DNA of 64,000 bases from Ramlibacter sp. Lineage in GTDB: Bacteria > Pseudomonadota > Gammaproteobacteria > Burkholderiales > Burkholderiaceae_C. Position 1 is the stretch's first letter. Every line of letters begins with the position of its first letter. Of this stretch, positions 1 to 8,592 are shown piece by piece. The DNA is taken from the NCBI GenBank assembly GCA_019635435.1, contig JAHBZM010000001.1, positions 2,728,001-2,792,000 of the forward strand. Direction: 5' to 3'. A program made the translations under genes and the position numbers. Under the pieces are notes generated by a model, which searched no databases, was not told where the DNA came from, and saw only the letters and a program-made list of their open reading frames with translations.

Positions 1-32
1 CGCTCCCGCGCACTGCTACAATCGTGGGCTTC

Positions 33-123
33 GGAGCGGTGGATGAGCGGTTTAAGTCGCACGCCTGGAAAGCGTGTGAGGGTTAATAGCCCTCCGCGGG
101 TTCGAATCCCGCCTGCTCCGCCA
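33..123 (+). tRNA. tRNA-Ser (anticodon GGA)
   Basis: A 7-bp acceptor stem pairs 33-39 with 113-119 (one G-T wobble). G120 is the discriminator and CCA (121-123) is encoded. The anticodon loop CTGGAAA (65-71) gives anticodon GGA at 67-69, reading UCC and UCU serine codons. The long variable arm (gtgagggttaatagccctc) is typical of class II tRNA-Ser. The T loop TTCGAAT is intact. Confidence 0.97.
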
Positions 124-131
124 GAGAAATG

Positions 132-159
132 AAAAAAGCCACCTTGCGGTGGCTTTTTT
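132..159. terminator. Bidirectional rho-independent terminator
   Basis: A 12-nt arm (A-run plus GCCACC) and its perfect complement flank a 4-nt TTGC loop. The stem ends in a T-run on either strand. It can stop the tRNA-Ser transcript on the plus strand and the binding-protein gene (ending at 176) on the minus strand. Confidence 0.93.
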
Positions 160-175
160 CTTGGGGCTGAACGAT

Positions 176-1306
176 TTAGTTCAGGGCCGACTTCTTGCCG
201 TCCTTGTAGACGTACAGCGTGATGGCCGGGTTCTTCAGTTCGCCATTGGGTTCGAACTGGATCGTGGTGGTCACGCCCTTGAAGTTGGTTTCCTTCAGCT
301 TGGGGATGTACACCTTGGGGTCGGTGGAGCCGGCGCGCTTCATGGCGTCAACCAGCACGAAGGTGGCGTCATAGGTGTACGGGCTGTAGACCTGGAACTG
401 GCCAGGGTACTTGGCATCGTAGCGGGCCTTCCAGGCCGTGCCGCCGGGCATCTTGGCCAGCGAAGCGCCGCCTTCAGCGCAAACCACGTTTTCCAGCGTC
501 TTGGCGCCGGCCGCCAGCTTGGCGATTTCAGAGGTGCAAATGCCATCGCCGCCGAAGAACTTGACCTTGGACAGGCCGAGCTGTTCCATCTGGCGCAGCA
601 TCGGGCCGGCTTGGGGGTCCATGCCGCCGTAGAAGATGGCGTCGGGGGCCTTGGCCTTGATGGCGGTCAGGATGGCCATGAAGTCGGTGGCCTTGTCGGT
701 CGTGAACTGCTCGTCGACGATCTGCATGCCCTTGGACTGCGCGGTCTTCTTGAACACTTCGGCAACGCCCTGGCCGTAGGCCGTGCGGTCGTCGATGATG
801 GCAACCTTCTTGAGCTTCAGCGCGTCAGCCGCGTAGAACGCCAGGCCAGCGCCCAGGGCGTTGTCGTTGGCGATGATGCGGTACGTGGTGTTGTAGCCGG
901 GCTTGGTCAGGTTGGGGTTGGTTGCAGCGCCCGTGATGTGGGGAATGCCGCAGTCGTTGTAAACCTTGGAGGCGGGAATCGTGGTGCCCGAGTTCAGGTG
1001 GCCCACCACGCCGGCGACCTTGGCGTCGCACAGTTTCTGGGCAGCGGCCGTGCCCTGTTTCGGGTCAGCGGCGTCGTCTTCGGCGACGATTTCAAACTTG
1101 GCTTTCTTGCCACCGATCATGACGCCCTGTGCGTTCAGATCTTCAATGGCCATGCGGACGCCGTTTTCGTTGTCCTTGCCATAGTGGGCCTGGGCGCCGG
1201 AGATGGGCGCCACGTGGCCGATCTTCACAACCATGTCCTGCGCCGATGCCATTCCCGCGACAGCGGTGATGACAGCAGCAACAGACAGTTTCAACTTCAT
1301 TTGCAT
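176..1306 (-). CDS. livK: Branched-chain amino acid ABC transporter substrate-binding protein
   Basis: Periplasmic binding protein of the LivK/BraC type (peripheral-binding-protein fold I), 376 aa, the usual family length. A Sec signal peptide (MQMKLKLSVAAVITAVAGMASA, cleavage near residue 22) precedes a mature start resembling DMVVKIGHVAPISG. The conserved AHYGKDNENGVRMAIEDLN segment and the late SPYTYDATFVLVDAM segment are typical. GGAGG lies 6 nt upstream of the first ATG, which favours it over the second ATG two codons later. No permease or ATPase genes (livHMGF) are adjacent, so this is an orphan binding protein or works with a distant transporter. Ligand specificity (Leu/Ile/Val or another amino acid) cannot be told from sequence alone. 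Confidence 0.93.
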   Translation of the reverse strand: MQMKLKLSVAAVITAVAGMASAQDMVVKIGHVAPISGAQAHYGKDNENGVRMAIEDLNAQGVMIGGKKAKFEIVAEDDAADPKQGTAAAQKLCDAKVAGVVGHLNSGTTIPASKVYNDCGIPHITGAATNPNLTKPGYNTTYRIIANDNALGAGLAFYAADALKLKKVAIIDDRTAYGQGVAEVFKKTAQSKGMQIVDEQFTTDKATDFMAILTAIKAKAPDAIFYGGMDPQAGPMLRQMEQLGLSKVKFFGGDGICTSEIAKLAAGAKTLENVVCAEGGASLAKMPGGTAWKARYDAKYPGQFQVYSPYTYDATFVLVDAMKRAGSTDPKVYIPKLKETNFKGVTTTIQFEPNGELKNPAITLYVYKDGKKSALN

Positions 1307-1494
1307 AAAAAGCCTCCAGATTTAAGAAAAGGGTTGAGAAGTAAATTTTTGACTCAACGGCCGCGAACATATCGCAATTTCCGGACCCGAACCATAGGGA
1401 ACACGCTAGGTCTGAAGTGATAAGGGGGATTACCCTTCCGACAGTTTGGCTAATGACCCAAAGCGCCGTGGCCGCGCCCGGGCCGGCAGCCGCT

Positions 1495-1800
1495 TCAACT
1501 GCCGCCGCGGCCCGCGAGTTCCTGGGCCACTGCTTCGGAAACGGCCTGCCGGACGATGGCCTCGATCTCCTCGCGCAACAACGGGCCGAGGTGGCGGGTC
1601 TGCTCCAGCACCAGCGTGGCGATGGCTTCGCGCAAACGTCGCTCGAGTGACAGATCCACACGCTGCATCACGCGGTGGATGATCTGTTCCTGCAGTCCGT
1701 CCAGCGGCGCGACCGCATCCGGTGCGGCGGCCGAGGTGGCCCGCACCACGTCGGTGAGCGTCGGCACATAACGGGGCGGAACGCGGGGGCTGCCGGCCAT
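1495..1800 (-). CDS. Conserved hypothetical protein, last gene of pepA-holC operon
   Basis: 101 aa, no recognised domain. The N-terminus is Pro/Arg-rich (MAGSPRVPPRYVPTLTDVV), followed by a mostly helical, charged stretch (EQIIHRVMQRVDLSLERRLREAIATLVLEQ) that could form a coiled coil. No signal peptide or membrane segment is visible. Its ATG shares one base with the TGA of holC (TGATG), so translational coupling is likely. Location suggests an accessory role near the clamp-loader chi subunit, but this is context only. Confidence 0.75.
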   Translation of the reverse strand: MAGSPRVPPRYVPTLTDVVRATSAAAPDAVAPLDGLQEQIIHRVMQRVDLSLERRLREAIATLVLEQTRHLGPLLREEIEAIVRQAVSEAVAQELAGRGGS

Positions 1801-2234
1801 CAGGCACGCTCCTTCAGGGCGAGATCGTGGCGGGTGATCGCATAGCCGCGATCGGCATAGTGCTTCCAGCGGCCACGGGCGCGCTGGCGGTCGTCATCGT
1901 GCAGGCTCACGACCTCGATCAGGCGTTCAAACCGCTCGAAGCCTTCGGGCACAGGCTCACCCAGGTTGACCAGCACCTGCTGGTGCGGCGTGGCCTGGAC
2001 CGAGGGGGCCAGCACCACGGGCGACGCCGCGAGCACCACGGGCTCGGCCGTGGCATGGCAATGCGGCACGAACTCCAGCGCGCCAAAGGTCCACAGCGCC
2101 ACATCGAGCTCGCGCAGCATCGGGTCGGCGCCCGTCACCACCACCCGCGCCCCGCTGCCCACGGCCTTACGCAGTAGGCGGCACGCGTAAGACAGCTTGT
2201 CCGGCGCGTTGAAGTGAAAGGCAACCTCGGTCAT
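1800..2234 (-). CDS. holC: DNA polymerase III subunit chi
   Basis: HolC links the clamp loader to single-strand DNA-binding protein. The 144-aa product shows the family pattern: a start like TEVAFHFNAPDKLSYACRLLRKA, a central DxxLWTF-type segment (DVALWTFGALEFVPHCHA) and a late RARGRWKHYADRGYAITRHDL segment. Its ATG overlaps the pepA stop by 4 nt and its stop overlaps the next start by 1 nt, so pepA-holC-hypothetical is a tightly coupled operon. The pepA-holC order is common in Proteobacteria. Confidence 0.93.
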   Translation of the reverse strand: MTEVAFHFNAPDKLSYACRLLRKAVGSGARVVVTGADPMLRELDVALWTFGALEFVPHCHATAEPVVLAASPVVLAPSVQATPHQQVLVNLGEPVPEGFERFERLIEVVSLHDDDRQRARGRWKHYADRGYAITRHDLALKERA

Positions 2235-3724
2235 GAGGCCCGCTTGCGCCGGCTGGCCCCGCCCGCCGCTGGCTTGCCCGCGGCCCCGCTGGCCGCCTGC
2301 GCCGCCAAATACTGCAGCAGCAGGCCCACGGGCCGGCCCGTGGCGCCCTTGGCGCCGCCACTCTTCCAGGCCGTGCCGGCAATGTCAAGGTGCGCCCAGG
2401 GGTAGGCTGCCGCAAAGCGTTGCAGGAATTTGGCCGCCGTGACGGCGCCTCCCGCGCGGCCCGCCACATTGGCCACATCGGCGAAATGTGTCTTGAGGCC
2501 TTCGGCGTATTCGGCGTCCAGCGGCATGCGCCAGCACAGGTCCTGCGCCTGATCGCCCGCCGACTGCAATGCCCCGGCCAGCGCATCGTCGGTTGAAAAC
2601 AGGCCGCTGCGTACCCCGCCCAGCGCAATCACGCAGGCGCCGGTCAGCGTGGCAATGTCGACCACGGCGGCCGGCTTGAAGCGCTCGGCGTAGGTCAGGG
2701 CATCGCAGAGGATCAGCCGGCCTTCGGCATCGGTGTTGAGGATTTCAATGGTCTGGCCGCTCATGCTCGTGACCACATCGCCGGGCTTCACCGCGAGGCC
2801 ATCGGGCATGTTCTCGCAACTCGGGATCAGGCCCACCACATTGACCGCGGGCTTGAGCTCCGCCAGCGCGCGGAACACGCCCAGCACGCTCGCGGCGCCG
2901 CACATGTCGAACTTCATCTCGTCCATCTCGCCCGCGGGCTTGATCGAAATGCCACCCGTGTCGAAGGTGATGCCCTTGCCCACCAGCACCACCGGCGCCT
3001 GGGCCTTGGCCGCGCCGTCATAGCGCAGCACAATGAAACGCAGCGGTTCGCGCGAGCCCTGGGCCACCGCCATGAAGGCCCCCATGCCCAGGCGCGCCAC
3101 CTCGGCCGGCCCGAGCACCTGGCATTTGATGGGGCCTTTGGCCAGCGCCTTGGCGGCCCGGCCCAGGTGCGTGGGAGTGGCATGGTTGGGCGGGCGATTG
3201 CCCCATTCCTTGGCGGTCTCGATGCCCTTGACGGCCGCCTGCGCCAGCACAAATGCACCGCGGGCCCTGCCCGCATCCGCCACACCCACAACGAGCCGCT
3301 GGATCTTGCGGCCATCGGCCTTGGGCTTGGTCGTGGTGTAGACATAGCTGGCATCGGCCGCGGCCAGCACGCAGGCGCGCACGGCGTCGGCGCTGGCGTC
3401 GCCGGCCAGGCAGACCAGCACCCGCTTGACCTGCGCGGTCTTGACGGCATGGATGCCCGCCAGCACGGCTGACCTCACGCTGGTGGCCGCTCCGTCGCCG
3501 GCGCCTGCGAGCACCAGGCGCGCGGCCGTGATGCCTGCCGCCTTGTAGGCCTGCAGCAGCTTGCCGGCCTTGGCCTCGAAGTCGCCCGCCTTGAGCGCGC
3601 CGGCCAGCAGGCCGGACAGCGCGTCCTTGCCGGGCTTGAAGGATTCGGGGACCACCACCACCAGCGCATCGCACTTTTCAGCCGCAGCGCCTGCCAGGTC
3701 CAGGGTCTTGAGTTCAAAGTCCAT
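2231..3724 (-). CDS. pepA: Leucyl aminopeptidase (M17 family)
   Basis: Cytosolic dinuclear-metal aminopeptidase, 497 aa, typical M17 length. The N-terminal macro-like domain covers roughly residues 1-170 and the catalytic domain follows. Visible motifs include VGKGITFDTGGISIKPAG with metal ligands Lys and Asp, and the signature NTDAEGRL. PepA in enterobacteria also binds DNA (Xer recombination, carAB control); nothing here shows whether this one does. It is the first gene of the minus-strand operon and is divergent from lptF, with only 42 bp between the starts, an arrangement widespread in Proteobacteria. Confidence 0.97.
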   Translation of the reverse strand: MDFELKTLDLAGAAAEKCDALVVVVPESFKPGKDALSGLLAGALKAGDFEAKAGKLLQAYKAAGITAARLVLAGAGDGAATSVRSAVLAGIHAVKTAQVKRVLVCLAGDASADAVRACVLAAADASYVYTTTKPKADGRKIQRLVVGVADAGRARGAFVLAQAAVKGIETAKEWGNRPPNHATPTHLGRAAKALAKGPIKCQVLGPAEVARLGMGAFMAVAQGSREPLRFIVLRYDGAAKAQAPVVLVGKGITFDTGGISIKPAGEMDEMKFDMCGAASVLGVFRALAELKPAVNVVGLIPSCENMPDGLAVKPGDVVTSMSGQTIEILNTDAEGRLILCDALTYAERFKPAAVVDIATLTGACVIALGGVRSGLFSTDDALAGALQSAGDQAQDLCWRMPLDAEYAEGLKTHFADVANVAGRAGGAVTAAKFLQRFAAAYPWAHLDIAGTAWKSGGAKGATGRPVGLLLQYLAAQAASGAAGKPAAGGASRRKRAS

Positions 3725-3766
3725 AATTCGGTGTTTTCGCTGCGAACGGCGCAGATTTCCCGACCA

Positions 3767-4879
3767 ATGTTATTCCATTCCTCCCTCCGCAAGGAGCTGG
3801 CCCGCAGTTTCGGCGCGACGCTCGTGGTGTTGGTCACCATCGTGATGACGATGACGCTGATCCGCACCCTGAGCCAGGCCACGCGTGGCAGCGTCAACCC
3901 GTCGGAAGTGATGATGGTGATGGGCTACACGGTGCTGGGCTACCTGCCGCCCATCCTGACGCTGAGCCTGTTCATCTCCATCGTGGGCACCCTGTCGCGC
4001 ATGTACCGCGACAGCGAAATGGTCATCTGGTTTTCAAGTGGCCGCGGCCTGTCGGCATTTTTGGGGCCGCTGTTCCGGTTTGCCTGGCCGGTGCTGCTGG
4101 TGATCGCCTTGCTGGCGCTGGTGATCTGGCCCTGGTCCAACCAGCAGACGCAGGAAATGAAAGACCGCTATGGCCAGCGCGGCGACCTGGAGCGCGTGAC
4201 GCCGGGGCAGTTCCAGGAGTCAGCCAGTGGCAGCCGGGTGTTCTTCCTGGACAAGGACACGCCCGACAACCGCTCGGGCAAGAACATCTTCATCTCCACC
4301 AATGAGCACGGCAAGGAAACCGTGACCTCGGCGCGCAGCGGGCGGGTGGAGACCGTGGGCGACGGCCAGTTCCTCATCCTCAGCCACGGCCAGCGGCTTG
4401 AAAGCAGTGGCGGCGGCACCGCCCTCAAGGTCAGCGAGTTTGAGGAATATGGCACCCGCGTGGGTGCCCGCGAACTGGGCACCGGTGACAACGCCCCGGC
4501 CAAGGCGCGCTCCACCCTCACCCTGCTGCTGGAGCCAACCCGTGTCCACCAGGGGGAACTGGCCTGGCGCCTGGGCCTCGCGCTGGCCGCGCTGAACTTC
4601 GTGGTGATCGCCGTGGCGGTTTCCAGCGTCAACCCGCGCGCGGGCCGCAGCGGCAACCTGGTGTTCGCGCTGTTTGCCTTCATCGTCTACTACAACCTGC
4701 TCAACCTGGGCCAGAGCTGGATCAGCTCGGGGCGCATGGGCTTCGTGGGCTTCCAGCTGGCGCTGCACGGCGGGGCCCTGCTGCTGGGGCTGCTGTGGCT
4801 GGCCCGGCAGCACAACAACTGGTCGCTGCTGGCCGTGCTGCGCCAGAGGCGGCACCGGCCGCCGCAGGGGGACGCATGA
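3767..4879 (+). CDS. lptF: LPS export ABC transporter permease LptF
   Basis: Inner-membrane permease of the LptB2FG complex that extracts LPS and passes it to the LptC-A-D bridge. I place the start at the ATG giving MLFHSSLRKELARSFGATLVVL; an in-frame ATG 36 nt upstream (3731) would add a non-homologous leader. The product has 370 aa with N-terminal membrane helices, a periplasmic beta-jellyroll domain (about residues 125-255) and C-terminal helices. It overlaps lptG by 4 nt (ATGA), so the two subunits are probably made in equal amounts. Confidence 0.95.
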   Translation: MLFHSSLRKELARSFGATLVVLVTIVMTMTLIRTLSQATRGSVNPSEVMMVMGYTVLGYLPPILTLSLFISIVGTLSRMYRDSEMVIWFSSGRGLSAFLGPLFRFAWPVLLVIALLALVIWPWSNQQTQEMKDRYGQRGDLERVTPGQFQESASGSRVFFLDKDTPDNRSGKNIFISTNEHGKETVTSARSGRVETVGDGQFLILSHGQRLESSGGGTALKVSEFEEYGTRVGARELGTGDNAPAKARSTLTLLLEPTRVHQGELAWRLGLALAALNFVVIAVAVSSVNPRAGRSGNLVFALFAFIVYYNLLNLGQSWISSGRMGFVGFQLALHGGALLLGLLWLARQHNNWSLLAVLRQRRHRPPQGDA

Positions 4880-5982
4880 AAACCCTGCGCCGGCTGGTCT
4901 ACAGCGAGGTCCTGGCGGCCGTGGTCTTTGTGACCCTGGGATTCCTGTCGCTGTTTTTCTTCTTTGATTTTGTGGACGAACTGCCCGCGGTCGGGCGCAA
5001 CGGCGCCGAAGGCTACCAGCTCACCCATGCCCTGGCCTACGTGGCCCTGATGATTCCCAGCCACCTCTATGAGCTGCTGCCCATTGCGGTGCTCATTGGC
5101 ACCATCTTCGTGATGGCGCGCCTCGCGCAAAGCTCGGAATACACCATCCTGCGCACCAGCGGCCTGGGCCCGTGGCGGGCCCTGCGCATGCTGATGTCGC
5201 TGGGACTGATCTTCGTGATCCTGACCTTCGCGGCCGGCGACTACCTCGCGCCCGTGGCCGACCGCACCGCGCAGCTTCTCAAGACCCGCTACCAGGGCCG
5301 CATTACCGTGGGCCAGACCGGCGCGTGGATCAAGGAGCGCCAGCTCTACAACGCCTACACCGTCAACGTGGGCGCGTTGTCGCCCGAAGGCGACATGCTG
5401 GGCGTGCGGATTTTCGAGTTCGACGCCCGCGGCGCGCTGGTCTCGCAGACCCAGGCACCCAGGGCCCGCTTCGCCGACGACGGCGCCTGGGTGCTCAGCG
5501 AGGCCCAGCGCAGCGAATTCATCAGCCGCAGCGGCGAGTCCGCCAAGGTCGAGCGGCGCAAGATCGACAGCTACCGCTGGCCCACGGAAATCAGCCCCGA
5601 AATGGTGTCGGTCGCCCTGCTCAAGCCCGACCGCATGAGCACGCTGGACCTGTTCCAGTACATCCAGCACCTGGACGCCAACGGCCAGACCTCCCAGCGC
5701 TATGAGATCGAGTTCTGGCGCAAGGTGTTCTACCCGCTGAGCTGTCTGGTCATGGTGGTGCTGGCCCTGCCCTTTGCCTACCTGCACTTTCGCAGCGGCA
5801 GCATCACCACCTACGTGTTCGGCGGGGTGCTGATCGGCATCAGCTTCTTCCTGCTCAACAACGTGTTTGGCTACATCGGCAACCTGCAGAACTGGTGGCC
5901 CTGGCTCACGGCGGCTGCGCCAGGCCTGATCTATTCGGTGTTTTCGCTGGGCGCCTTCGGCTGGCTGGTGCTGAGGCGTTAG
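4876..5982 (+). CDS. lptG: LPS export ABC transporter permease LptG
   Basis: Partner permease of LptF, 368 aa. The chosen ATG lies in the ATGA overlap with lptF and gives MKTLRRLVYSEVLAAVVFV; a longer in-frame version starting at 4795 would lie inside lptF. There are six predicted membrane segments, including FVTLGFLSLFFFFDFVDE near the N-terminus and YVFGGVLIGISFFLLNNVFG near the C-terminus, with a periplasmic beta-rich domain between. The lptB ATPase is not in this window, as usual. Confidence 0.95.
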   Translation: MKTLRRLVYSEVLAAVVFVTLGFLSLFFFFDFVDELPAVGRNGAEGYQLTHALAYVALMIPSHLYELLPIAVLIGTIFVMARLAQSSEYTILRTSGLGPWRALRMLMSLGLIFVILTFAAGDYLAPVADRTAQLLKTRYQGRITVGQTGAWIKERQLYNAYTVNVGALSPEGDMLGVRIFEFDARGALVSQTQAPRARFADDGAWVLSEAQRSEFISRSGESAKVERRKIDSYRWPTEISPEMVSVALLKPDRMSTLDLFQYIQHLDANGQTSQRYEIEFWRKVFYPLSCLVMVVLALPFAYLHFRSGSITTYVFGGVLIGISFFLLNNVFGYIGNLQNWWPWLTAAAPGLIYSVFSLGAFGWLVLRR

Positions 5983-5984
5983 CG

Positions 5985-6341
5985 GTGCGCGGCTTCATCC
6001 TTTTTGCCCATGGCTCGCGCGACCCGCAGTGGCGCAAGCCCGTGGAGGCCGTCGCCCAGCGCCTGCGCGACCGGGCGCCCGGCTCGCCGGTGCGCTGTGC
6101 CTACCTGGAACTCACCACCCCGGACCTGCCCACCGCCGCGGCGGATCTGATCGCGGCTGGCGCGCGGTCGGTTCGCATCACCCCTGTTTTCCTGGGAACG
6201 GGCAAGCATGCGCGTGAGGACCTGCCTGTGCTCGTGGAACAGTTGCGCCAAGCCCACCCCGCTGTGGACTTCAGCTTGCAGCAACCGGTCGGGGAAGACG
6301 CCCGCCTGCTCGACCTGATCGCGCAGATCGCTGCGGAATGA
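5985..6341 (+). CDS. cbiX: Short CbiX-type chelatase family protein
   Basis: 118 aa, starting at a GTG two bases after the lptG stop (VRGFILFAHGSRDPQW). The HGSRDP segment carries the conserved His of class II chelatases, and the ITPVFLGTGKHAREDLP segment holds the second conserved His. Single-domain CbiX-S proteins insert Co or Fe into sirohydrochlorin. Sirohaem is the cofactor of the CysI encoded at 27.9 kb, so iron chelation into sirohydrochlorin is plausible, but metal choice cannot be read from sequence. The start codon is inferred from the homology limit and the abutting lptG stop. Confidence 0.85.
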   Translation: MRGFILFAHGSRDPQWRKPVEAVAQRLRDRAPGSPVRCAYLELTTPDLPTAAADLIAAGARSVRITPVFLGTGKHAREDLPVLVEQLRQAHPAVDFSLQQPVGEDARLLDLIAQIAAE

Positions 6342-6368
6342 CGATTCGATAGAACGATTGCGGCATAA

Positions 6369-6394
6369 TGAATTTCGGTTTTAGTAGAAATTCA
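6369..6394. promoter_or_regulatory. Inverted repeat before cysB-like gene, candidate operator
   Basis: TGAATTTC and GAAATTCA are perfect 8-bp arms separated by 10 bp, immediately upstream of the regulator start at 6397. A CATAAT -10-like hexamer (6364-6369) adjoins it. The dyad could be an autoregulatory site of the LysR-type protein. This is inferred from symmetry and position only. Confidence 0.45.
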
Positions 6395-6396
6395 AT

Positions 6397-7341
6397 ATGA
6401 ATCTGCATCAGTTCCGTTTTGTCCAGGAAGCGGCCCGACGCAACCTGAATCTGACCGAGGCGGCCAAGGCCCTGCACACCTCCCAACCCGGGGTGTCCAA
6501 GGCCATCATCGAACTCGAGGAAGAACTGGGCATCGAAATCTTCGCGCGCCATGGCAAGCGCCTCAAGCGCATCACCGAGCCGGGCCAGCATGTGCTCAAG
6601 AGCATCGAGCTCATCATGCGCGAGGTGGGCAACCTGCGGCGCATCGGCGAACAGTTCAGCGCCGAGGACAGCGGCACCCTCTCCATCGCCACCACCCATA
6701 CCCAGGCCCGCTATGTGCTGCCCGTGCCCGTGGCCCGGCTGCGCGAGGCCTACCCCAAGGTCAATGTCAGCCTGCACCAGGGCGCGCCCGACCAGGTCGC
6801 GCGCATGGTGCTGGATGAGGTGGCCGAGATCGGCATCGCCACCGAGTCGCTCGCGGCCTACCCGGACCTCGTCACCCTGCCCTGCTACGAATGGCAGCAC
6901 GTGCTGGTGCTGCCGGCCAGCCATGCACTGGCCAAAAAGGAGCGCATCACGCTCGAGGACATCGCCAGCGAGCCGCTGATCACCTACCACCCCTCGTTCA
7001 CCGGCCGCACCCGCATTGACGCGGCCTTTGCCCAGAAGAAGCTTGAGCCGCGCATGGCGCTGGAGGCCATCGATTCGGACGTGATCAAGACCTATGTGCG
7101 CCTGGGCCTGGGCATTGGCATCGTGGCCGAGATGGCCGTGCGCGACGACGGCAGCAACGGCGACCTCGTGGTGCGGCCACTGGGTGCGCTGTTCGGCCAG
7201 AATGTGGCGCGCGTGGCCTTCAAGCGCAGCGCCTACCTGCGCAACTTCGTGTTCAAGTTTGCCGAGTTGCTGAGCGACCGGCTCGACCGCAACCTGATTG
7301 CCAAGGCCATGACCGGCCACGTCAACGACTATGAATTGTGA
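6397..7341 (+). CDS. cysB: CysB/Cbl-family LysR-type transcriptional regulator
   Basis: 314 aa. The N-terminal winged helix-turn-helix (residues 1-60) reads MNLHQFRFVQEAARRNLNLT and TSQPGVSKAIIELEEELGIE, characteristic of CysB/Cbl rather than generic LysR proteins. The inducer-binding domain includes TTHTQARYVLP, the N-acetylserine/sulfate-binding loop region of this family. CysB activates sulfate assimilation genes when O-acetylserine or N-acetylserine accumulates; the likely target cys cluster starts at 27.1 kb in this window. It could instead be a Cbl/SsuR-type paralogue for organosulfur use, which sequence alone does not separate. Confidence 0.9.
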   Translation: MNLHQFRFVQEAARRNLNLTEAAKALHTSQPGVSKAIIELEEELGIEIFARHGKRLKRITEPGQHVLKSIELIMREVGNLRRIGEQFSAEDSGTLSIATTHTQARYVLPVPVARLREAYPKVNVSLHQGAPDQVARMVLDEVAEIGIATESLAAYPDLVTLPCYEWQHVLVLPASHALAKKERITLEDIASEPLITYHPSFTGRTRIDAAFAQKKLEPRMALEAIDSDVIKTYVRLGLGIGIVAEMAVRDDGSNGDLVVRPLGALFGQNVARVAFKRSAYLRNFVFKFAELLSDRLDRNLIAKAMTGHVNDYEL

Positions 7342-7342
7342 C

Positions 7343-7378
7343 CCCCCGAAGCGGCCCCCGGCGAAGCCGGTTCCGCGG
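7343..7378. repeat. GC-rich palindromic (REP-like) intergenic sequence
   Basis: The 74-bp gap between the regulator and the aminotransferase holds several small dyads, such as CCGGCGAAGCCGG, in a run of C/G blocks (ccccccgaagcggccccc). It resembles the GC-rich repeat found inside hrpA near 14.5 kb. It may act as a weak terminator, but there is no T-run. Confidence 0.4.
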
Positions 7379-7415
7379 TGGCCCTGACCTTTGAGACTCG
7401 CTGACCTTCACTCTT

Positions 7416-8591
7416 ATGACGACCCTCGAACGCACGCCCGTCCTGCAAACCAAGCTGCCCGCCGTGGGCACGACCATCTTCACCGTGATGTCGGCGCTGG
7501 CCGCTGAAAAAGGCGCGGTCAACCTGGGCCAGGGCTTTCCGGACTTTGACTGCGACCCCAGGCTGGTGGGCGCCGTGTCCGACGCCATGGTGAAAGGCCT
7601 GAACCAGTACCCGCCCATGACCGGCGTGCCCGCCTTGCGCGAAGCCGTGGCCGGCAAGATCGCGGCGCTGTATGGCCGGCGCTATGACGCCGGCACCGAA
7701 ATCACCATCACGGCCGGGGCCACACAGGCCATCATCACCGCCATCCTCGCGGTGGTGCGGCCCGGCGACGAGGTGATCGTGCTGGAGCCCTGCTACGACA
7801 GCTACGTGCCTAACATCGAGCTGGCCGGCGGCACCGTGGTGCGCGTGCCGCTCACGCCCGGCACCTTCCGCCCCGACTTCGACAAGATCTCGGCCGCCCT
7901 CGGCCCCAAAACCCGCGCGATCCTTGTCAACAGCCCGCACAACCCCAGCGCCACGGTCTGGAGCCGCGACGACATGCTCAGGCTGCAGGAACTGCTGGCC
8001 CCCACCGAGGTCCTGCTGATCAGCGACGAGGTCTATGAGCACATGGCGTTTGACGGCCAGCCCCACCAGAGTGCCGCGCGTTTTCCGGGTCTGGCGTCGC
8101 GCGCCTTCATCGTGTCGAGCTTTGGCAAGACCTACCATGTGACCGGCTGGAAGGTGGGCTACGTGGCCGCTCCGGCCGCGCTCACGGCCGAGTTCCGCAA
8201 GGTGCACCAATTCAACGTGTTCACCGTCAACACCCCGGTGCAGCACGGCCTGGCCAGCTACATGGCCGACCCCACCCCGCACCTGGAACTGCCCGCGTTC
8301 TACCAGCGCAAGCGCGACCTGTTCCGCGAAGGGCTCAAGGCCACCAAGTTCCGGTTGCTGCCCAGCGAGGGAACCTACTTCCAGTGCGTGGACATCTCGG
8401 GCCTGGCGGTGCCGGAACGCAGCCTGCCCGAAGCGGACTTCTGCCAGTGGCTCACCGCCGAGATCGGGGTCGCGGCCATCCCGCTGTCGGCTTTTTACGG
8501 CAACGGCTTCGATCAGCGCGTGGTGCGCTTTTGCTTCGCCAAGAAGGATGAGACGCTGAAAACAGCGCTCGACCGCCTCACACGGCTCTGA
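7416..8591 (+). CDS. PLP-dependent aminotransferase, methionine aminotransferase-like
   Basis: 391-aa class I/II (fold type I) aminotransferase close to YbdL-type methionine aminotransferases. The N-terminal NLGQGFPDFDCDP is typical of the kynurenine/methionine aminotransferase subgroup. The substrate loop NSPHNPSATVWS, the cofactor aspartate in LLISDEVYEHMAF and the PLP lysine in SSFGKTYHVTGWKVGY are all present, so it should be active. It probably transaminates methionine or other hydrophobic amino acids to 2-oxo acids. It starts 74 bp after the CysB-like gene, and the next gene begins 1 bp after its stop. The sulfur-themed neighbourhood fits methionine use, but substrate is inferred. Confidence 0.88.
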   Translation: MTTLERTPVLQTKLPAVGTTIFTVMSALAAEKGAVNLGQGFPDFDCDPRLVGAVSDAMVKGLNQYPPMTGVPALREAVAGKIAALYGRRYDAGTEITITAGATQAIITAILAVVRPGDEVIVLEPCYDSYVPNIELAGGTVVRVPLTPGTFRPDFDKISAALGPKTRAILVNSPHNPSATVWSRDDMLRLQELLAPTEVLLISDEVYEHMAFDGQPHQSAARFPGLASRAFIVSSFGKTYHVTGWKVGYVAAPAALTAEFRKVHQFNVFTVNTPVQHGLASYMADPTPHLELPAFYQRKRDLFREGLKATKFRLLPSEGTYFQCVDISGLAVPERSLPEADFCQWLTAEIGVAAIPLSAFYGNGFDQRVVRFCFAKKDETLKTALDRLTRL

Positions 8592-8592
8592 C

